From positions 1-22,118 of the forward strand of contig PYST01000495.1 of NCBI GenBank assembly GCA_003049485.1: a DNA stretch of 22,118 nucleotides. Direction: 5' to 3'. The position numbers and the translations under genes were made by a program. Origin of the DNA: Ophioceras dolichostomum. Its lineage: Eukaryota; Ascomycota; Sordariomycetes; Magnaporthales; Ophioceraceae. How positions within the stretch are numbered: position 1 is the stretch's first letter; every line of letters starts with the position of its first letter. The notes below the pieces were generated by a model, which was not told the DNA's origin, searched no databases, and saw only the letters and a program-made list of their open reading frames with translations. This document shows, piece by piece, positions 16,902 to 22,118 of this stretch.

Positions 16902-17650
16902 TTAGATTCAGGCACCGAGCGAGTCATCACCCCTCAGTCAGACCTGGGCTCTCCTGCATAGAATTTTCTTGATTTAGAAGGGTGTGAGGTTGACGACGAC
17001 ACTCAAGGGTTCGAAAAGCTTCGTCATACGTGATTCCGATTAAGGTTTCAATGGGTAAAGCGAAAGCCCAACGGCGATGCTTCTTAACGGCGACGCTAAG
17101 TACATAGGTTTATAGAGTAGGACTGATTAGAGCCCTGTATACCTCGCCGACCGAGCTCTCTCAACTCATCGATAGTCATCGTGTTACCCAAGGTAGCCTC
17201 ACTCCAGTGACCCTCTAGCAACTCGAAAGGAATCGAACTGTGCTGATCCTGAACGAACCCAAAAAGCGACACGAAGGTCCAGCACAGGGTCAACAAGGTT
17301 TGGAGTTGCAAAGAAGCTTTGCCTCAATGTTTGCTTCCCGAATCCTCCAGGGGTTGGCTGGCATCAATGCTGGCCGGCGTGCTCGCGATGGAGGGCAGTG
17401 GCCGCAAAGGATGCGAGCGAGAAGCCCCTGAATCCTATTTACCTGATTCAGGGGAGTTCAGGGCGAGGGACCTGTGGGCATGTGGACAAGTGGCATCTGA
17501 TGCTGAAAGGGCTGGTCCTCAAAAACGTCGCCATCTCGAAAATGTCATCGTCAGAGAACGGGTCGGATCAACTTTTCGCCTTACAGACCGAGGTTTGGAG
17601 TTTAGAATCGGGCACCGGTCCGTCCGAAGAGGCTCTGCATGTCCCGGGCG
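16902..17650. other. no convincing gene; one hydrophobic minus-strand frame
   Basis: A minus-strand frame at 17311-17096 includes LLTLCWTFVSLFGFVQDQHS and MTIDELRELGRRG, followed by a possible GTATAC donor, but it has no ATG at its start. It could be an exon of a decayed gene. The plus-strand frames of 60-130 codons here show no motif. Confidence 0.25.
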
Positions 17651-17694
17651 AGTGATAGGAGTGATGATAGGACTCATAGCAGTGATAGGAGTGA
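17651..17694. repeat. short direct repeats
   Basis: The 14-mer agtgataggagtga occurs at 17651-17664 and again at 17681-17694, with a related tgataggact between them. Confidence 0.8.
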
Positions 17695-20600
17695 CATTGC
17701 ATTGTGAAGGTACCAGATGAAATTTTGAGTTGAGTGACATCGTGCTGAGATACAGCACAGTGCAGTTGATGCTGCTAGACTGCCCCTGGCGCACGGCCCC
17801 AGAAGACCCCGCACCGAACTCAGGCGTGCGGCGTTTCCCTTTCCAGCACCTTGACAGCAGGCAATTTACAATTCGTTCATGTTGCTGCTGTTGGCGGTTT
17901 TCTGCGAGCAGCGCTGATGAAACCGACTCTGAGACCACTGGCGACTTTAGGCAAATATCGCGTTCCGTCTTTCGGTTTCAGAATATTGACCCGACCCAAC
18001 CAGCTGACCGCTATCTCTTTTGAAGAGGGGAAGACGAAAAGCCAAAAAAAGAAAGTCAACAAAAAGATTGCTTCTTCGGTATAGCTGTGGTACGATTTTG
18101 ACATCACGAAGCAGACGCGAGAAGCTTCAGCGAGCGGGATGGACAGCTGCCAAACGTCTCCGCCAGTGACATGGAAAGAAATTCGACAAGTGCCGCTTCA
18201 GCCGTACGAATGGTGGAAACCAACCCAGCTTGACAAGTGAGGACCCTCTCAAGTCAGCCCATTCTGCAAGATGCTGAAGGAAAAGTCCCGTCGATTTCCA
18301 TCCGATTAGGTTGGTCCCGGGATGCAACACAACATTGAGCTCTCTTTGACGACCGATGACGGACAGACAGACAGACAGACAGCAAACAAATCGAACCAAC
18401 GTGAATGACGGTTGATGACTCGGAGCGCAGCCAAATTCATCCCATCCATGTTATCCGACTGCCAATGTAGAAACAACCGGACGGCCCACGACGACGGGTA
18501 GCGTGCTCTCTCGGCCCTCGGTTTCACCGGTGGTCGTTTATGCCAAGCGTCCACCAAAGCTTGCCACAAGTGATTATCGATTTGGAACTGGAAGGGGGCG
18601 GTCGGGTTCTACGATCCATGCAGCATGCATGTGTTGCGATTCCTAGCCGCCCAGCTGTGACCGGAGCGAGGCTGACAGGAGGCAGGCAGGAGGCGGTCAG
18701 TAAGCAGGAGGCAGCCAGCAGGAACAAGCACACAGAGAGGCCTTGTCCGCCCCGACCGGCATCGATCAACCCGTCCGTGAAATTGTTGCTGATGCGGTAT
18801 TTGTAAACTTCCTATCAACTATGACGCGTCCTAGGCCCGGCAGCATATCGTCCGAAGGCGACATGACCCGGACGGACGGCGAGAAAGTGTGCCGGTGCAC
18901 TTTGTCGCCACACAGGAGACTGAGAACTGCAACTGCCACAATTCTTAGCCTAGTGCATCTGCATGCCGGTTTTGGAACGACGCGGGAAAGGGGAAGAAGA
19001 GGATGAGTCGCGTGCGTGTGCGACTTGTTCCTCTGTTCCTGCATTGGCGAGCGCCGGCAGGCCCCTTTTCTGGACCCCTCCTTTCCAGGCCGGCTTCGAA
19101 TTCGAATCGAAGAGAGGGAGGGCGGGCGCCCCGGATTCTCGGTTCTGTTTGAAGGAGGCCAAGAACCCCAACGGCGACCCTAAACCCCAGCAGATATTCC
19201 GTACATCACAATACTCCCCCCGATTGATGACATCTCTTGAACTTCAAACACCACGGTCGGAGAAACCGGTCACCTGGCCTCGCCTGTACGCCTCCTGCCA
19301 AATCTGGTTGCCCCCCTGCAGCTGGTTTGGGGAAGGAGCGACGAGAACATCATCGTCGTCCTGAAGCCCTGAACCCTGGCTGTGCATTGGTCGAAACGTG
19401 GAGTAAACCGGGGGAAAGGTGAATGTGAATGCGAGAAGGAGATCAGACGAAAAAGCGACTCGAGGTTCCCAAACCAACCAATCACCCGCCGCCCAAAAAT
19501 GAAGAAGAAGAAGAGAATTGCAACAAAGAAAGGGAAAGACCCGGACCCTGAGAGAGAGATATTCCTGAGCGCAGATCAACAACTGTCTGGGGGAGGCACG
19601 ACACAACAGCGCGAGAGCAGAAAGAGGACGTTGGAGGTTGGAGATAATGCCCCTGGCTGAAGGTCGGTCAGGGCCAAGAGAGGGATCGAAGGGTCTTCTT
19701 GGCGGACCTCCGTCTCCATCTCTCGTGGCCAGTGGATCGGTGGAGCACGCACTCTTGGTTGAAGATCGATCTGCCGCCATTCCCAATTTCCCATCCTGAA
19801 GAAAGTGCCACAGACCCAAAACCCCGCAAAAACCCAAGCCCGCTATATTTGCTGTACACAGCATCTGCTCCTACGGAGGGGAGGTATGATCCTCCTGGTT
19901 CGTCGTGCCTCTTCCTCCCGTCGTTATTTGATGGCTGGCTGGACCTTGACTTGACACAATAGCAAGCAAGCAAGCATTGGCCTCGTGGGACTCGGGACTG
20001 GGGTTCACTTTGCATCATCCTTACTTCTTTCTCTGTGTGTTGTTGATTGTTTTGTATCTGGAATTTCGTTGGAGAGAACTTCTGTATCAAACCTGCCAGT
20101 GCGGGCGGTTAGGAGGCGCTCATTGGCCACGAGAGACCAAGACGAGAACAGGTCAGAAAGTAACGGCTGCTGCTGGAGGCGGCTCCACGCGAGTGGCCAA
20201 GGACCCCCGAGCCCCGTTGATGAGATGAATATGTTTCGCAGCTTGAACCCCCCCTTCGCGGCAGGCAGACGGCGGTAACGGGCGGAAGCACATACATACG
20301 AGCGAGCGTACCGGTATCCGATACGATAGGCAAGGTAGCGGTAGGTTTTTCTAGTATTCCCGCAAACGCCGGTAATTTTACGACGGCGGTCTTGTCTTGT
20401 ATGTATGATCTTCTTTGATGACTGTCCGATCGAGCCGCTCGCCACCTCCTAACCTCCCACCTTGGTGCGACCTTTTCCCGCGCTGTCTGGATCTTTTTTC
20501 TATAATTTGATCTCGCCCGAAACGAAGGCCCAGGCCCCCATTTCCGAACAAAGAGGCGACTTGCAGACGTGAATGACCGAACCGCCCAAATTCTCCGAAA

Positions 20601-22118
20601 TGAACGTTTCAAAGCTAGGTTTGCTCGCTCATCAACTAGCCAGCTCTCCTCTCTGATTAGGTATGGCAAGTGCTGTTAGAATCCAGAGCCAGCCAACCGG
20701 CCAAGCCGGCCGTCCATCTCTCACGACCTGCGGCCAACGATGGAGCCCATCGGCGGGGGAAGGAGAAAAGACGGCTGGATGGTATCCAATAGAGGAGCGG
20801 CGGCTGGCCGGGACGGTCGTGACCGGTCCACAACCTCTTTCCCCTCCTCCCCTCCCTTTCCCATCTCTCACCAGTCTGTTCTATTCTCTTCTGTGCTGCT
20901 CTGTCATCGATGGATGGGACTGACTGACTGGCTGGCTGGCCAGTCGAGGGAGGGGAACATGATGATGAAAGGGGAACGGGGGACGACGACTGGAGATTAC
21001 GGGCAGCTGTTCATCGCCCAATTCCAGCTTGCCACATCAGTCGAGCGGCGCACGATCCTTGTTCGACTCTGGCCCGGTCCATACAGACCACTCACTTTCC
21101 CGCCTGCGCGGGCCCTTACCCTTCTTCCACAACCACCACCACTTACAGCCAGAAGCAAATAGGAGGTCGAGAGGCCCCGCGTGCGCGAGTGCCTGTCTTC
21201 GGAAGGAAATCGGCCTTGCTTCCTCCTCCTCATCAATCTCATCAAATCGCATGCGATGAATCGTAGTCAATGTTCGTTCACACCATCCTTTTGCTATCAC
21301 ACCGCCGCTTCGTTGTCTTTCTTCAACTGCAGAGGGGAGAGGTCACGGCGGATTGTGATTGGTTTGGCGTGAGGCTCCTTGAGCAATTTAGCAGGGATGG
21401 AGCCTGAGGGGAAGCAATCGGCAATGAAACATCCCGCAGCTGGTGGGCAAAGGTAAACTGGGTTTGTTTCCCTTTTTGGGCTTGGCATATTTTCTTTTTG
21501 CATGTTATAGGGTCGCTATTCTTTCTTTGTGCTCCTATTGCTTCTGCTTCTGAGAGCGGGATGCCGTGAAGGGAGCCGCCTGTCCTAGTAAGACAAACCA
21601 TCTTCAAGAGGCATGTGTTACTGTGATTGGGTAGATGCATCTGATACCAGTTCGTTTCGCCGACTTGGCATTAAGGTTGATCGCTCGGCTTATTATCCAT
21701 CCACCCGTTGATTTCCATTCTACCAATTGCGATAAACCTGTTTGGAGAGGAGAGATTGTGAAGAATGATGATTGATGGTCAGCTGGACGACCTTTCGGGT
21801 TGTGCTTGACAGGATGCAGACACACACACACGTCCTTTTGAGTGCTTGCAGGTTGGTGTGCAGCCATCATCACCGCTTTGCTGCGGGGAACTTGCAAGGG
21901 CAAGGGGATATCAGAGAGAACAGGGCACATGCAGCCACCTGCTGCAAGCCACCGTGACAGAGGTTGCAGATGGGCCACTGCGGCCAAGGGGCACGGGAGG
22001 AGAGTCAGCTTCGGACGGACCGCGAAGGACATGTCAGTGAGCGAGTGAGTTAAGCACTGCGAAAGCTCACATGTCAAGGGCGAGCTGGAGTCAGCCCCGT
22101 ACCTGTGTACCTTTCTCC
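17695..22118. other. long region without a convincing gene, probably regulatory flank
   Basis: Over 4 kb I find only frames without family motifs, matched codon preference or credible splice pairs. The longest starting at a real ATG is 206 codons on the minus strand (19864-19244); it is rich in Leu, Ser and Pro and overlaps other open frames. The region holds the gaca microsatellite, short tetranucleotide tracts (gcaagcaagcaagc near 19965, gactgactggctggctgg near 20930), a CA tract near 21820 and many pyrimidine-rich stretches. This is the look of a long upstream region of a regulated fungal gene outside the window. Confidence 0.4.
18362..18382. repeat. (GACA)n microsatellite
   Basis: Five tandem gaca units in 21 bases. 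Confidence 0.9.

Noticed and set aside
17008..17020. gggttcgaaaa as a tRNA B box
   Set aside because: No matching A box or cloverleaf arms could be found around it.
19244..19864. 206-codon minus-strand frame from a real ATG
   Set aside because: Composition is Leu/Ser/Pro-rich without domain or codon bias, overlaps several other frames of similar length, and lies in a probable regulatory flank.

Overview
The window looks like an accessory, transposon-littered stretch of a filamentous ascomycete genome (Pezizomycotina). The evidence is a 45-residue TPR array of the fungal kind, a Ty3/gypsy retrotransposon, a decayed DUF3435/FluG-type gene, very short introns (47 to 76 bp, GTAYGT or GTAAGY donors), and long low-complexity proteins rich in Gln, Pro, Ser and His. 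No bacterial-style operons, RNA genes or CRISPR arrays were seen.

Left part (1-7.2 kb), a repeat graveyard around two possible defence-type gene fragments. Positions 1-318 (minus) hold near-identical TPR repeats that run off the left edge and stop abruptly at about 317. Next to this junction is the first copy (about 331-470) of a short dispersed element with an internal hairpin. A divergent plus-strand gene remnant (829-1720) belongs to a fungal family I cannot name with certainty; it lacks a start codon and is frameshifted near its end. A Ty3/gypsy element follows: probable 5' LTR and leader (about 1785-2075), intact gag (2076-3695), a textbook -1 frameshift signal, then protease, reverse transcriptase and the start of RNase H. 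Its pol is broken by an amber stop, by a 195-bp insertion that carries the second copy of the hairpin element, and by loss of everything after the start of RNase H. The loss occurs at a 202-bp near-perfect palindrome (5889-6090). A minus-strand DUF3435-type recombinase pseudogene (6091-7168) abuts the other side of the palindrome.

Middle part (7.7-13.2 kb), minus-strand host-type genes. A Gln-rich, Cys-rich protein (8229-8750) has an in-frame amber stop followed by 151 more codons of good coding sequence. Upstream is an 876-residue disordered protein with a QHKQY repeat, which may be spliced to the Cys-rich gene. A 261-residue Pro/Ser/His/Arg-rich protein has a 25-nt first exon.

Right part (13.2-22.1 kb) has little coding sequence: a decayed ORF (14154-14630), a clean solo LTR with a perfect 5-bp target-site duplication (15070-15298), an AT microsatellite, a weak minus-strand gene candidate (16500-16901), and a long stretch without a convincing gene from about 17 kb to the end. 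That last stretch resembles the long upstream region of a gene outside the window.
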